Assembly: GCF_001610835.1 (NCBI RefSeq)
Contig: NZ_CP011270.1
Span: 5,350,001 to 5,414,000 of the forward strand
Length of the DNA stretch: 64,000 nucleotides
Direction of reading: 5' to 3'
DNA from: Planctomyces sp. SH-PL14
GTDB taxonomy: Bacteria > Planctomycetota > Planctomycetia > Planctomycetales > Planctomycetaceae
Part shown: piece by piece, positions 32,416 through 41,537 of the stretch
Layout of the letters: the number at the start of each line of letters is the position of its first letter
Numbering within the stretch: position 1 is the first letter of the stretch
Notes under the pieces: generated by a model
Told to the model about the DNA's origin: nothing
Database searches by the model: none
Seen by the model: only the letters and a program-made list of their open reading frames with translations
Translations under genes and position numbers: made by a program

Positions 32416-34320
32416 ATGGAGCATTTTGCGGCACCATCGCCTCTTCGCGATGTCGAAGAGCACTTCAGCCAGCTCGTGGCGAGCGTCCAGGACTACGCGC
32501 TTTTCCTGCTGGATGAACAGGGGCGCATCCGAACCTGGAACGCGGGAGCCGAGCGGTTCAAGGGCTACACCCGGGACGAGATCCTCGGACGACACTTCTC
32601 CTGCTTCTACCCCCCCGAACTGGTCGCCAGCGGATGGCCGGACTTCGAACTGCAGCAGGCCCGGGCCCTCGGCCGGTTCGAAGACGAAGCCTGGCGTCTT
32701 CGCAAAGACGGCAGCCGCTTCTGGGCCAACGTCGTCATCACGGCCCTCTACGATGAGAACAAGAACGTCCGCGGCTTCCTCAAGATCACCCGCGACCTGA
32801 CCGAGCGCAAGGCGGCCGAGGAGGCGCTGCGGCTGAGCGAGCAGCGGTTCCGCCTGCTGGTCGAGCGCGTGAAGGACTACGCGATCTTCATGTTGGATCC
32901 GGAGGGACGGGTCGTCAGCTGGAACGAAGGGGCGCAACGGATCAAAGGCTACGCCGCCACCGAGATCATCGGACAGCATTTCTCCCGCTTCTACTCGTCG
33001 GAGGACCTGGCCCGCGGCAAGCCCGAGTGGGAACTGGCCGAGGCGATCGCGAGAGGGAGCATCGAGGACGAAGGCTGGCGGGTCCGCAAGGACGGCTCCC
33101 TGTTCTGGGCGAACGTCGTCATCACGGCGATCTACGGCGCCGACAACGTGCTCGTCGGCTTCGCCAAGGTGACCCGCGACCTGACGGAGAAGAGGAAGAC
33201 CGAGGCCCTCGAAGTGGCGGACCGCCAGAAGAACGAGTTCCTGGCGATGCTGGCCCACGAGTTGCGGAACCCCCTGGCCCCGATCAGCAACGGCCTGCAG
33301 CTCCTCAAGTTCGCGGGGCTCGACCGGCCCACCCTCGAGGCGACGTCCGAGATGATGGAGCGTCAGCTCCTGCACCTCATCCGGCTGGTCGACGACCTGC
33401 TGGACGTCTCGCGGATCGTGACCGGCAAGATGCGGTGCCAGCCGGAAGTCGTCGACCTGGCGGATGTCATCGAGCGGGCCGTCGAAGAGACGCAGCCAGC
33501 GGTCGACGCCGGCGGGCATGAGCTGCGGCTCTCGCTTCCGGGGCGGCGGATCTTTGTGGCGGCCGATGTGGTCCGCCTGTCGCAGGTGGTCGGCAATCTC
33601 ATCGGCAACGCCGCCAAGTATAGCGACCAGCCAAGCCAGATCATGCTGACCGTCGAGCGCGATCGCGAAACGGCGGTGATCCGTATCCAGGACCACGGGA
33701 TCGGGATCGCGGCGGAACTCCTTCCGCGGATCTTCGACATCTTCACACAGGCGGACAATTCGGAGGCCCGGACGCGGGGCGGACTCGGCATCGGGCTGAG
33801 CGTGGTGAAGAAGCTGGTGGAGATGCATGGCGGGACCGTGACCGCCCGGAGCCCGGGCCTGGGGCAGGGGAGCGAGTTCACGATCCGGCTGCCGATGGTG
33901 TCGGAAGCGGGGGAGGCCATCCGCCCCGCGCAGAAGCCGGCCAAGCGGACGGGCCAGCCGCGGCGGATTCTTGTTGCGGACGACAATGTCGACTCCGCCC
34001 GCACCGCCACGGCGCTGCTGAGCGCCTGGGGGCACGAGGTGCGGACGGTCTTCAACGGGACGGAGGTCCTGGAGACGGCGCGGCACTTTGCTCCCGAGAT
34101 CGTTCTGCTCGACATCGGGCTGCCGGGGATGAGCGGTTACGAGGTGGTCCGGCGGCTTCGCGAGACCCCCCAGGGGGAGGGGATGGTGCTGGTGGCGGTG
34201 ACCGGGTACGGGCAGGAGTCGGACCGGCAGCGGGCCTTCGACGCCGGGTTCAACTTCCACCTGACGAAGCCGGCGGATCCGGAGAAGCTGCAGTCGATTC
34301 TGGTGGGTGGAGTGGTCTGA
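32416..34320 (+). CDS. Hybrid sensor histidine kinase: PAS-PAS-HisKA-HATPase-REC
   Basis: The 634-residue protein lacks membrane segments and a signal peptide, so it is cytoplasmic. Two PAS domains (about 15-135 and 145-260) are clear internal duplicates: DYALFLLDEQGRIRTWNAGA and DYAIFMLDPEGRVVSWNEGA. Next come the HisKA domain with His281 in HELRNPLAP, the ATPase domain with N-box VGNLIGNAAKYS and G boxes DHGIGI and GGLGIGLS, and a C-terminal receiver with Asp566 in LLDIGLPGMSGYE. The receiver may accept phosphate from His281. No output regulator is adjacent. The FKGY and IKGY segments in the PAS cores are typical of this sensor group. Inverted copies of a dispersed repeat flank the gene. 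Confidence 0.94.
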   Translation: MEHFAAPSPLRDVEEHFSQLVASVQDYALFLLDEQGRIRTWNAGAERFKGYTRDEILGRHFSCFYPPELVASGWPDFELQQARALGRFEDEAWRLRKDGSRFWANVVITALYDENKNVRGFLKITRDLTERKAAEEALRLSEQRFRLLVERVKDYAIFMLDPEGRVVSWNEGAQRIKGYAATEIIGQHFSRFYSSEDLARGKPEWELAEAIARGSIEDEGWRVRKDGSLFWANVVITAIYGADNVLVGFAKVTRDLTEKRKTEALEVADRQKNEFLAMLAHELRNPLAPISNGLQLLKFAGLDRPTLEATSEMMERQLLHLIRLVDDLLDVSRIVTGKMRCQPEVVDLADVIERAVEETQPAVDAGGHELRLSLPGRRIFVAADVVRLSQVVGNLIGNAAKYSDQPSQIMLTVERDRETAVIRIQDHGIGIAAELLPRIFDIFTQADNSEARTRGGLGIGLSVVKKLVEMHGGTVTARSPGLGQGSEFTIRLPMVSEAGEAIRPAQKPAKRTGQPRRILVADDNVDSARTATALLSAWGHEVRTVFNGTEVLETARHFAPEIVLLDIGLPGMSGYEVVRRLRETPQGEGMVLVAVTGYGQESDRQRAFDAGFNFHLTKPADPEKLQSILVGGVV

Positions 34321-34360
34321 GCCGCTGGTCTGTGGAACACCATGTCTGCACAGCCCGAAG

Positions 34361-34678
34361 CCGGGTCCAGGGGGTCCCCCTGGTGGGGAGTGCAGAGGGG
34401 CAACGCCCCTTTGCCCGCCGGAGGCCTGGCCGTCGAGAGATGTCTGAAGGAGCGCGTGTCTAAACGCGGACACCGTGCCGGATGCCCCCTCACCAACCCG
34501 CGGAGATCCCAGGGCGAGCGGGGAGTCCTCAACGCGGGTCCCACAAAGGGGACATCCGTTGCTGACCACGGTTCCTCGTGGAAGCGCCTCCGGCGGCAAG
34601 GGGGCTTGTGTTGTTTTTTGGTCCCTTGCCCCCAGCGGCCGTGGCACATTGGGTTTGAGCTCACGGCATCGTGCCGGC
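34361..34678 (+). repeat. Two-armed dispersed repeat, copy 4 (full length)
   Basis: This copy runs from GGGTCCAGGGGGTCCCCCTGG to GTGCCGGC. Its right-arm hairpin has an expanded loop containing GTGTTGTTTTTTGG. It lies 40 bp after the histidine kinase stop and about 118 bp before kinase 2. Confidence 0.92.
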
Positions 34679-34795
34679 GTGGAAGCGGCTCAAGCAACCA
34701 GGCCAATCCGTCTTCGCGCGCCGCCCGAATCGCTGGCTTTCAATCCCGCGACCGGCCAGCATAGGGAGCCTTCCGTCCCACGGATCTCGACACCA

Positions 34796-36493
34796 ATGCT
34801 GGGGAACTCTTCCTCGTCCGAACGGGCGTCGCCCTCCCCCTTCGACTCGGACGTCGCGCAGCTCTACGCCGAAACCGCTCTGGAAGGCGAGCCGGAACGC
34901 GCTCCCCTCGCGCTCCAGCTCGCCGCCTCGGACGACCATCTCCCCCACCTCACCGGCGAGATCCGCGACCTCCTCCTCACCCGCCTCAAAGAGGTTGCCC
35001 TCCTCGTCACCGTCGGGTGGAGCTTCGTTCTCCTCCTGATCCTGTCCGGGTTCGACGGTCTCCTGAATGCCACCCAGCTCGGCTGGAGCACCGTCGGTGT
35101 CATCGCCATCGCGGTCGCCATCTTCACCGGCTGCCGCATCACGATGGGGCTTCGCAACGGTTACTCGCTCGTCGTTCTGCGGTCCTTCGAGGCGGTCTAT
35201 CTGTGGGGGGCCGTCGCCTGTGCAACCTGGCTTCGGATCGCCGCGGTCCGCGCCTCCCTCGCGACGCAGCCGCTCGACCGTTATCAGGTCCTCTACGCCA
35301 GCGCGTTCTCCAACCTGATCTGGATGGCGGTTCTGGTGATCTACGGGATCTTCGCCCCCAACACCTGGCGGCGGCTGCTGACGATCACCGGGATTCTCGT
35401 CGGGATCGTCCTGGCAACGGAGCTCGCCGTGTGGCACGACGCCCTCTTCGCGGCCCCGGGGCTGTTCCTCTCGAGCATGATCATCACGGCGATGACGCTC
35501 TTCCTGGGGGGCGGGGTGGCGGTTTACGGTTCATTCAAGCTCAGCGCGGCCCATCAGGAGGCGGCCCGCATCCGCAAGCAGCTTCGGGATCTGGGGCGGT
35601 ACCGGCTGGTCCGGCAGCTCGGGACGGGGGCGATGGGGGAGGTTTATCTCGCCGAGCACGTGCTGCTGCGGCGGCCGTGTGCAGTGAAGGTGATTCGGCC
35701 GGACCGGGCGGATGGCGAGAAGCTGGTGGCTCGATTCACCCGCGAGGTGCAGGCGACGGCAGCGCTGACGCATCCCAACACCGTCGAGATCTATGACTAC
35801 GGGCGGGCGAAGGATGGGACGTTCTATTATGCGATGGAGTATCTGCCGGGGCTGAACCTGGACGAGCTGGTGGAGAAGTACGGGCCGCTGCCTCCCGCGC
35901 GAGTGGTGTATCTGTTGCGGCAGGTTTGTGGGGCGCTCCATGAGGCGCACCAGGCGGGGCTGATCCATCGGGACATCAAGCCAGCCAACATCCTGGTCTG
36001 CAGTCGGGGTGGGGTTCACGACATCGTGAAGCTTCTCGACTTCGGGCTGGTGCGGGCGGTGCAGGCGAATCCCGGTGAAGGGAAGCTGACGCAGGACGGG
36101 GCGATTGCGGGGACGCCGGAGTACATGTCGCCGGAGCAGGCTCAGGGGCAGTTGCAGCTGGATGGGCGGAGCGACATTTATAGCGTGGGGGTGGTGGCGT
36201 ATTTTCTGCTGACGGGTCGGCCGCCGTTTGAGCGGCCGAATGTGTTGCAGATGCTGTTTGCGCACGTGCATGACGCGGTGCCGCCGCTGCAGAACGGCGC
36301 GGTGCCGGGTGAGCTGGAGCGGATTGTGATGCGGTGTCTGGCGAAGGGGCGGGAGGAGCGGTTTCAGGGGGTGCGGGAGGTGGAGGGGGCGTTGGCGGGG
36401 TTGCGGCAGGCGGGGGAGTGGGATGCGGAGGCGGCCGCGGAGTGGTGGGGGAAGGAGGAGGGGGTGAGGCGGAGGGCTGAAGGCGGAAGGTAG
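34796..36493 (+). CDS. Ser/Thr protein kinase 2: N-terminal membrane domain, C-terminal kinase
   Basis: The 565-residue protein has the opposite order to most planctomycete kinases. About six hydrophobic helices occupy residues 60-250 (for example LLVTVGWSFVLLLILSGF and LIWMAVLVIYGIFAP). The kinase domain follows at about 265-540: Gly loop LGTGAMGEVY, Lys in [14 protein letters not shown], canonical DFG in LLDFGL, and SPEQAQG. The kinase is cytoplasmic and tethered by its N-terminus. The final residues (VRRRAEGGR) and the stop codon are encoded inside a GGCGGAAGG-type repeat, so the C-terminus was apparently redefined by that repeat. ATG 34796 is a reasonable start; upstream in-frame codons lie within the repeat copy. 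Confidence 0.9.
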   Translation: MLGNSSSSERASPSPFDSDVAQLYAETALEGEPERAPLALQLAASDDHLPHLTGEIRDLLLTRLKEVALLVTVGWSFVLLLILSGFDGLLNATQLGWSTVGVIAIAVAIFTGCRITMGLRNGYSLVVLRSFEAVYLWGAVACATWLRIAAVRASLATQPLDRYQVLYASAFSNLIWMAVLVIYGIFAPNTWRRLLTITGILVGIVLATELAVWHDALFAAPGLFLSSMIITAMTLFLGGGVAVYGSFKLSAAHQEAARIRKQLRDLGRYRLVRQLGTGAMGEVYLAEHVLLRRPCAVKVIRPDRADGEKLVARFTREVQATAALTHPNTVEIYDYGRAKDGTFYYAMEYLPGLNLDELVEKYGPLPPARVVYLLRQVCGALHEAHQAGLIHRDIKPANILVCSRGGVHDIVKLLDFGLVRAVQANPGEGKLTQDGAIAGTPEYMSPEQAQGQLQLDGRSDIYSVGVVAYFLLTGRPPFERPNVLQMLFAHVHDAVPPLQNGAVPGELERIVMRCLAKGREERFQGVREVEGALAGLRQAGEWDAEAAAEWWGKEEGVRRRAEGGR

Positions 36494-36510
36494 AGAGCGA
36501 CGTTCGTCGT
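36464..36510. repeat. GGCGGAAGG-type repeat at the kinase 2 stop codon
   Basis: The words GTGAGGCGGAGGGCTGAAGG and CGGAAGGTAGAGAGCGACG cover the last ten codons and the stop of kinase 2. A sister sequence (GAGAGGCGGAAGGCTGAAGG) begins at the stop codon of the cyclase gene at 41145. Confidence 0.75.
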
Positions 36511-36524
36511 TCTGCGCGGAGATT

Positions 36525-36688
36525 GTGCCCGCCGGCGCAGCGTCCATAGCTCAAACCCATTGTGCGACGGCCGCTGGGGGTCAAGGGGCCAAGAAACAAC
36601 ACAGGCCCCCTTGCCGCCGGAGGCGCTTCGATGAGGAACGTTGGGACACCACGGGCGACCGTTTTGTCGTACCAGCGTTGAGGACTCC
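36525..36688 (-). repeat. Two-armed dispersed repeat, copy 5, left half (split copy)
   Basis: Matches the GCCGGC-side half, including the CAAGGGGG...CCCTTG hairpin with a GTTGTTTCTTGG-type loop on the minus strand. It stops at AGGACTCC. The other half resumes with AGGACTCC at 37161. Confidence 0.82.
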
Positions 36689-37151
36689 CCATTTTAGTGG
36701 TGTGCAGCGCTGAGTCCGTTTGGGGCGTGGTCCAAGTAACCCCACCCTTGAAAGGGTGGGCTATTTTCGGCCGTCCCTGGCGGGACTTCTTTGCGTACGC
36801 TCCGCTCTCATCACGGTAGAACGGGGCTGCGATCGTCCACGCATGGTGTGGTCCGCGGCGGCGGACCGTGCCCCACCGGCAACGCTGCAGGTTCGTAGAA
36901 GCGAGTTGGAGCCGGTGCGGAATGCCAGCCCGAAGGGCTATCCGTTCGTCCAGCCAGGGCCAGCGGCCCTGGTGACACCGACCGACAGTAGCGGCGGCCC
37001 AACGGGCAAACCGTTCACCTTGAGGCGAGGACAACGGACGATTGGCGAGTCGGAACCGAATGGCCGGCCCTTCAGGCCTCTTCCCGTTCTATGCCACTCA
37101 TTCCAGGGCCGGTGGCCCTGGCTGGATGAACGGCTGGCCCGTTGGGCCGGA
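36689..37151. other. About 460-bp repeat-rich segment between two halves of copy 5
   Basis: No gene is supported. It starts near CCCACCCTTGAAAGGGTGGG, a hairpin at 36744-36763. It contains palindromes CCAGGGCCAGCGGCCCTGG near 36954 and CCAGGGCCGGTGGCCCTGG near 37104, which form an inverted pair extending into GCCAGGGCC and flanking CGTTC words. The 8-bp AGGACTCC occurs on both sides (36681-36688 and 37161-37168). Confidence 0.65.
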
Positions 37152-37339
37152 GAGCCCGGGAGGACTCCTTCACCCCGCACGACTTGCTTTGCAAATGCAG
37201 CGGGTTGGTGAGGGGGCATCCGACACGGTGTCCGCGTCTGGACACGCCCTCCTTCAGACATCTCTCGACGACCAGGCCTCCGGCGGGCAAGAGGGCTTCG
37301 CCCCCTTGCATCCCCCACCAGGGTGCCCCTGGACCCGGT
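37152..37339 (-). repeat. Two-armed dispersed repeat, copy 5, right half
   Basis: Carries the GGGTCC side and the first hairpin, ending in GGACCCGG six bases before the stop of the lipoprotein gene. Its inner break point reads GAGCCCGGGAGGACTCC, the same variant end as copy 2. Confidence 0.88.
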
Positions 37340-37344
37340 TCTGA

Positions 37345-37899
37345 CTATTTCGTTTCCGGTGCCGCCGGCGCGGATGTCTTCAACCGATTCTGCACCAGAT
37401 TCGCCCGGTCCTTATGCACCGCCGTGAACTTCGTCCCGTCCGCCGACAACTCCTCCCGACACAACCCGTCATCCCACACCGCCCCCTGAGCCGTCGACTC
37501 CTTCGGCGCACCCAGCTTCTTCTCCAGCGCCGCCTTGAACGCACCCGCCTTGTCCGCCGCCACCGTCATCTCAATCCCATACAGGATCCCGTCAATCACC
37601 TGCAGCTCCACACTCTCCGGCGCGACCTCCTCCACCGCAAACTTCGCCCGGTCCGCCTCAGCCACCTTCTGCTTCACGATCCCCGCAGCAGGCGGCTCGC
37701 CCGCCGGCTCCAGCGCCAGATTGGCGCCGAACGACTGCAGCGTCGAAATCCCCACCTTCAGCTCGTTCAGCTCGAACGGCAGCAGGTCCGGATCGAGCGC
37801 GGGCCCCTGCGAAACCGGCTTCGGCGGCGGCGGAGGCGCATTGACGTTGCACCCGGACCAGGCCAGCGACAGAAACAGCACCGCAAGCGATCGAGACAT
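37345..37899 (-). CDS. Lipoprotein of unknown function
   Basis: The 184-residue product has a lipoprotein signal peptide with hydrophobic LAVLFLSLAWSGC (lipobox WSGC, Cys19). A Pro-rich segment NAPPPPPKPVSQG follows. The mature domain is mixed alpha/beta: VEEVAPESVELQVIDGILYG and GAFKAALEKKLGAPKES. I do not recognise the family. The start at ATG 37899 precedes the signal; the upstream open frame adds an unlikely extension. Its stop codon sits six bases from a dispersed repeat end. Confidence 0.75.
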   Translation of the reverse strand: MSRSLAVLFLSLAWSGCNVNAPPPPPKPVSQGPALDPDLLPFELNELKVGISTLQSFGANLALEPAGEPPAAGIVKQKVAEADRAKFAVEEVAPESVELQVIDGILYGIEMTVAADKAGAFKAALEKKLGAPKESTAQGAVWDDGLCREELSADGTKFTAVHKDRANLVQNRLKTSAPAAPETK

Positions 37900-38165
37900 G
37901 AGCGGAATCCCGAAAAGCCAGAAGGGAGACAGGAAAAGCGTTCGCGGCAGTGTGCAGGCCAACCCCGCGCGAGTCAAACGGATCCCCGAGAATCGCAGCC
38001 CCGGGATTTCTCCCCCCGGATTGGCCACCGACTCCCCCGGAAGGCCGTTCACACCTTGACAAACGTGTCGCTTACCGGGGAACGTGTCTGTGCCCCAGGA
38101 TGGGACGGCGTCCGGTTCGCCAAAGTTGAGTCTCACGCTCCTGAAGGCCCCGGCGGACACCGCTC

Positions 38166-39098
38166 ATGACCTCGGTTCTCGCAAAGCTCCCCCCGACGAT
38201 CTTCCCACCCCTCTCCTCGCACGAGGAGCTGATCGCCGCCCTCCAGGACTGCACCGGCGAGCCGCGGCAGACCGTAATGAACAAGCTCCTGGCCGAGCAC
38301 GAGTGCGGCGGCGTCCACGTCAAACGCGAGGCCGAGGAGTTCGGACTGACCCCCTACGAGTGGTCCGACCGCCTGATCGAGTTCTACCGCACCACCAAGT
38401 CGTTCCTGTACGAGTCCGCCGTCTGGAACCGCAGCCCCCTCAAGCAGACGATCCGGGCCTGGATCGGCGGGTTCCTCCAGCGGGAGAAACGCCTCGACGC
38501 CCGCATCCTCCTCTACGGCGACGGGATGGGCTTCGACAGCACCTACTGCGCCCTGCTTGGCGGACGGGTCACCTACTTCGAGCCCTCCGAGGAGTGCGCC
38601 GCCTTCGCCCGCAAGGTGTTCGAGCAGAACGGCGTCACCGTCACCCACATTCCCGACCTCAAGGGGCTCAAGGACGGAGAGTTCGACGTCGTGGTCTGCC
38701 TGGACGTCCTGGAGCACGTCCCCTCGCCGCCGGACATGATCCAGTCCTTCTCCCGCTGGCTGGCCCCGGGCGGGTTCCTGATCACGCACTCCCCGTACTT
38801 CTACCTCGAGCCCTACCACCCGACGCACCTCGCCTCGAACCGCCGCTACGCCGGCGACGACGCGATGTTCAAGACGGCGGGGCTTTATCCGTACGACGGC
38901 CGGCTGTTCTGGGACCCGATCGTCCTCAAGAAGGGGACCGGTCCGGACCCCGGGCGGCGGACGGGACAGATCGCCATCGGCAAGCCGCTGCTGCAGTCGG
39001 GGCGGTACATCTGGCCGGTGCACAGTCAGGCGGCGCGGATCATGTCCGCGAGCGATTCCCGCTGGGCGCGGGAACTGCGGGCGATGGGGGCTTCCTGA
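38166..39098 (+). CDS. SAM-dependent class I methyltransferase
   Basis: A 310-residue protein. Around residues 115-215 it shows the Rossmann methyltransferase pattern: motif I LLYGDGMGFDS in place of the usual GxGxG, an acidic strand end YFEPSEE, and motif IV FDVVVCLDVLEHVPSP. The following LAPGGFLITHSPYF is the post-motif IV loop. The substrate is unknown. An about 100-residue helical N-terminal extension precedes the core. The first Gly-rich loop reads GDGMG rather than the common GCGxG. The gene is divergent from the lipoprotein and 205 bp before the FHA-cyclase gene. Confidence 0.8.
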   Translation: MTSVLAKLPPTIFPPLSSHEELIAALQDCTGEPRQTVMNKLLAEHECGGVHVKREAEEFGLTPYEWSDRLIEFYRTTKSFLYESAVWNRSPLKQTIRAWIGGFLQREKRLDARILLYGDGMGFDSTYCALLGGRVTYFEPSEECAAFARKVFEQNGVTVTHIPDLKGLKDGEFDVVVCLDVLEHVPSPPDMIQSFSRWLAPGGFLITHSPYFYLEPYHPTHLASNRRYAGDDAMFKTAGLYPYDGRLFWDPIVLKKGTGPDPGRRTGQIAIGKPLLQSGRYIWPVHSQAARIMSASDSRWARELRAMGAS

Positions 39099-39303
39099 GG
39101 CGGAACGAACAGGCGGGAACGGAAGAGGAAAACGAAAAACGGCGGGCAAGGGCCGGCCGGTTTTTTGATCCGTCGTCGGCCGCGCGCGCCCGTCGACACC
39201 AAGTCCCTATTCGGCTTTAATACGATGGGCCGTCCAATCGGAGCACCTGCCGGAGACTCCCGTCCTGACGCCCTGACCCGAAGGCAGTCCGAGCAACGAA
39301 CGA

Positions 39304-41145
39304 ATGGCGAAGACCGATAGTCCACTCCCCCTGAGCATTCAGGGAGTCGAAGCGGTGCAGCGGATCGAAAAAACGCTGCCGCTCGGGGTCGTCACGCGTA
39401 TCGGCCGGATGCCTTCCTCCGGGTGGGCCATTCCCTGGGACCGGTCGATCTCCCGCGAGCACGCCGACCTGACGTGGAACGGCGAGCGGCTCCTGCTGCA
39501 GCTCACGGCCAACGCGCAGAACCCGGCCCTCTACCGCGGTCAGCCCGAGCGGACCCTGAACCTGGCGGCCGGGGACTGGTTCCAGATCGGCCAGACGATC
39601 TTCCAGCTCGGGATGCCGGGCGGTCGGCCGGGGGGCGAAGCCGCCGGGGAGTCGACGACCACGTCGATCCGGCTCGGCGATTCCCGCGGCTATTCGATGA
39701 CGGACCTTCGCAAGGTCCAGTTCCAGAACGCCGCCCGCCAGCTCGAGCTGTTGAGCGACCTGCCGGATGCGATCCGGAACTCGAATACCGACGTCGACCT
39801 CTGTCACATGCTTTCGCAGATCCTGCTGAAGGCGATCCCGCATGCCGACGCCGTGACGGTCGCGGGCTATGACATGGCGCACCTGTCCGACGAGTACGAG
39901 AACATCAAGAAGTTCCCGGACCCGCTCGTCATGCAGACCGAGACGCGGGACCACTTCGAAGGGCGGTTCCTGCCCAGCCGCCGCATGATCTGGCTCGCTC
40001 TGCGGGAAGAGCAGAGCGTGATGCACATCGACACCGGCAAGCAGCAGGACGACCGGTTCACGATGAGCGAAGGGCTGGGGTGGTCCTTCTGCTGCCCGGT
40101 CCGCGGGGAGGCGACGCGGGGCTGGTGCATGTATGTCTCGGGGCAGGGGCATACGTCGGGGTCGCTCGTGATCTCGGAGGATGACCTGGCTCCGGACCTG
40201 CGGTTCACCGAAGTGGTGGCGCAGTTCATGGGTTCGATCCGGCAGGTCCGGTTGCTGCAGCAGCAGAAGACGCAGCTCAGCACGTTCTTCTCACCCAAGG
40301 TCGTCGAGAGCTTGGCGGATCCGCGGCGGGCGGCTCAGTTGCTGATGCCGGCGGAGCGGGAGATCTCGGTTCTGTTCTGCGATGTGCGGGGGTTCTCCTA
40401 TCGCTCGGAGCAGTTGCAGGGGCGGTTGCCGTACCTGCTGACCTGCGTGACCGAGGCGCTGGGGGTGATGGCGTCCGGGATCCTGGGGGCGGACGGGACG
40501 ATTGCCGACTTCCAGGGGGACGCGGCGCTGGGGTTCTGGGGGTGGCCGGTGCAGCTCAAGGACGGGCCGTTGCCGGCTTGTCGTGCGGCGCTGGCGATTT
40601 ACAAGCGGTTTGCGTCGGGGACGAGTGAAGTCGGTGGTTTGCTGGAGGGATTTTCGGTGGGGATCGGCGTGGCGCATGGGCGGGCGCTGGCGGGGCAGAT
40701 CGGGACGCATTCGCAGGCGAAGGTGGGTGTGTTTGGTCCGGTGGTGAATCAGGGGGCGCGGCTGGAGGGGCTGACGAAGTTTTTCGAGGTGCCGATCTGT
40801 ATTGATGAGACGACGACCGCGTTTGTGCGGGAGGGGTTGCCGCCGGAGGAGGGTCGGTTGCGAGTGTTGGCGCGGCTGCGTCCGAAGGGGATGAAGATCC
40901 CGATTACCGTGTCCGCGCTGTTGCCGCCGCAGGCGGAGATGCCGCATGTGACGGCGAATCTGTTGCAGCGGAGCGAGGTGGCGGTTCAGGCGGTGATTGA
41001 TGGGCGGTGGGATGCGGCGCGGGCGATTTTGAAGGCGTTTCCGGAGGACGATGCACCGTCGCGGAAGTTGATGGAGATGATGGCGGGTCATGGGAACGAG
41101 CCGCCGGCGGATTGGGATGGTGCGTTCACGATGGGGACGAAGTGA
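39304..41145 (+). CDS. FHA-GAF-class III nucleotide cyclase homology domain protein
   Basis: The 613-residue soluble protein has an FHA domain (about 20-105) with the phosphothreonine-binding IGR (33-35), SREH (50-53) and downstream strand pattern, a GAF-like domain (about 145-325), and a class III cyclase domain (about 350-530). Metal-binding Asp360 (LFCDVRGFS) and Asp406 (GDAALGFWG) are present, as are the transition-state residues Asn482 and Arg486. The purine-specifying positions are not: Lys is replaced by Asp402 and Asp by Pro479 (GPVVNQGAR). It may use another nucleotide, be degenerate, or act as a sensor. FHA suggests docking to a phosphorylated kinase; kinase genes lie nearby. Confidence 0.88.
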   Translation: MAKTDSPLPLSIQGVEAVQRIEKTLPLGVVTRIGRMPSSGWAIPWDRSISREHADLTWNGERLLLQLTANAQNPALYRGQPERTLNLAAGDWFQIGQTIFQLGMPGGRPGGEAAGESTTTSIRLGDSRGYSMTDLRKVQFQNAARQLELLSDLPDAIRNSNTDVDLCHMLSQILLKAIPHADAVTVAGYDMAHLSDEYENIKKFPDPLVMQTETRDHFEGRFLPSRRMIWLALREEQSVMHIDTGKQQDDRFTMSEGLGWSFCCPVRGEATRGWCMYVSGQGHTSGSLVISEDDLAPDLRFTEVVAQFMGSIRQVRLLQQQKTQLSTFFSPKVVESLADPRRAAQLLMPAEREISVLFCDVRGFSYRSEQLQGRLPYLLTCVTEALGVMASGILGADGTIADFQGDAALGFWGWPVQLKDGPLPACRAALAIYKRFASGTSEVGGLLEGFSVGIGVAHGRALAGQIGTHSQAKVGVFGPVVNQGARLEGLTKFFEVPICIDETTTAFVREGLPPEEGRLRVLARLRPKGMKIPITVSALLPPQAEMPHVTANLLQRSEVAVQAVIDGRWDAARAILKAFPEDDAPSRKLMEMMAGHGNEPPADWDGAFTMGTK

Positions 41146-41218
41146 GAGGCGGAAGGCTGAAGGCTTAAGGCGGAAGGTAGAGAGGACGGCGGTCGTCTCT
41201 TTCGCGAACATCGCGCCC

Positions 41219-41537
41219 GCCGGCACAGCGCTGATAGCTCAAACCCGACGTGCGACGGCCGCTGGGGTCAAGGGGGCCACGCCCCCTTGCCGCCGGAGGC
41301 CTCTTCCATGCGGAACCGTGGGACACAACGGATGTCCGCGTGGTGGAACCAGCGTCGAGGACTCCCTCACATCATACCGCTGGCTTTGGAATCCCCGCGT
41401 CTCAGGTGAAGGGGCATCCGGCACGGTGTCCGCGCCTGGACACGCACTCCTTCAGACATCTCCCGACGGCCAGGCCTCCGGCGGGCAAAGGGGATTCTCC
41501 CCTCTGCACTCCCTGACCAGGGTGCCCCTGGACCCGA
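41219..41537 (-). repeat. Two-armed dispersed repeat, copy 6 (full length)
   Basis: Minus-strand copy from GGGTCC near 41536 to GCCGGC at 41219. It starts about 73 bp after the cyclase stop and lies about 200 bp upstream of kinase 3. A GGCGGAAGG-type repeat precedes it. Confidence 0.92.

Noticed and set aside
34475-34795. Extended N-terminus for kinase 2
   Set aside because: The extension translates repeat copy 4, whose peptides recur elsewhere. The start at 34796 is more plausible.
39130-39170. A possible terminator after the methyltransferase (CGGC...GCCGG followed by TTTTTT)
   Set aside because: The stem is only about four pairs with a bulge; too weak to annotate with confidence.
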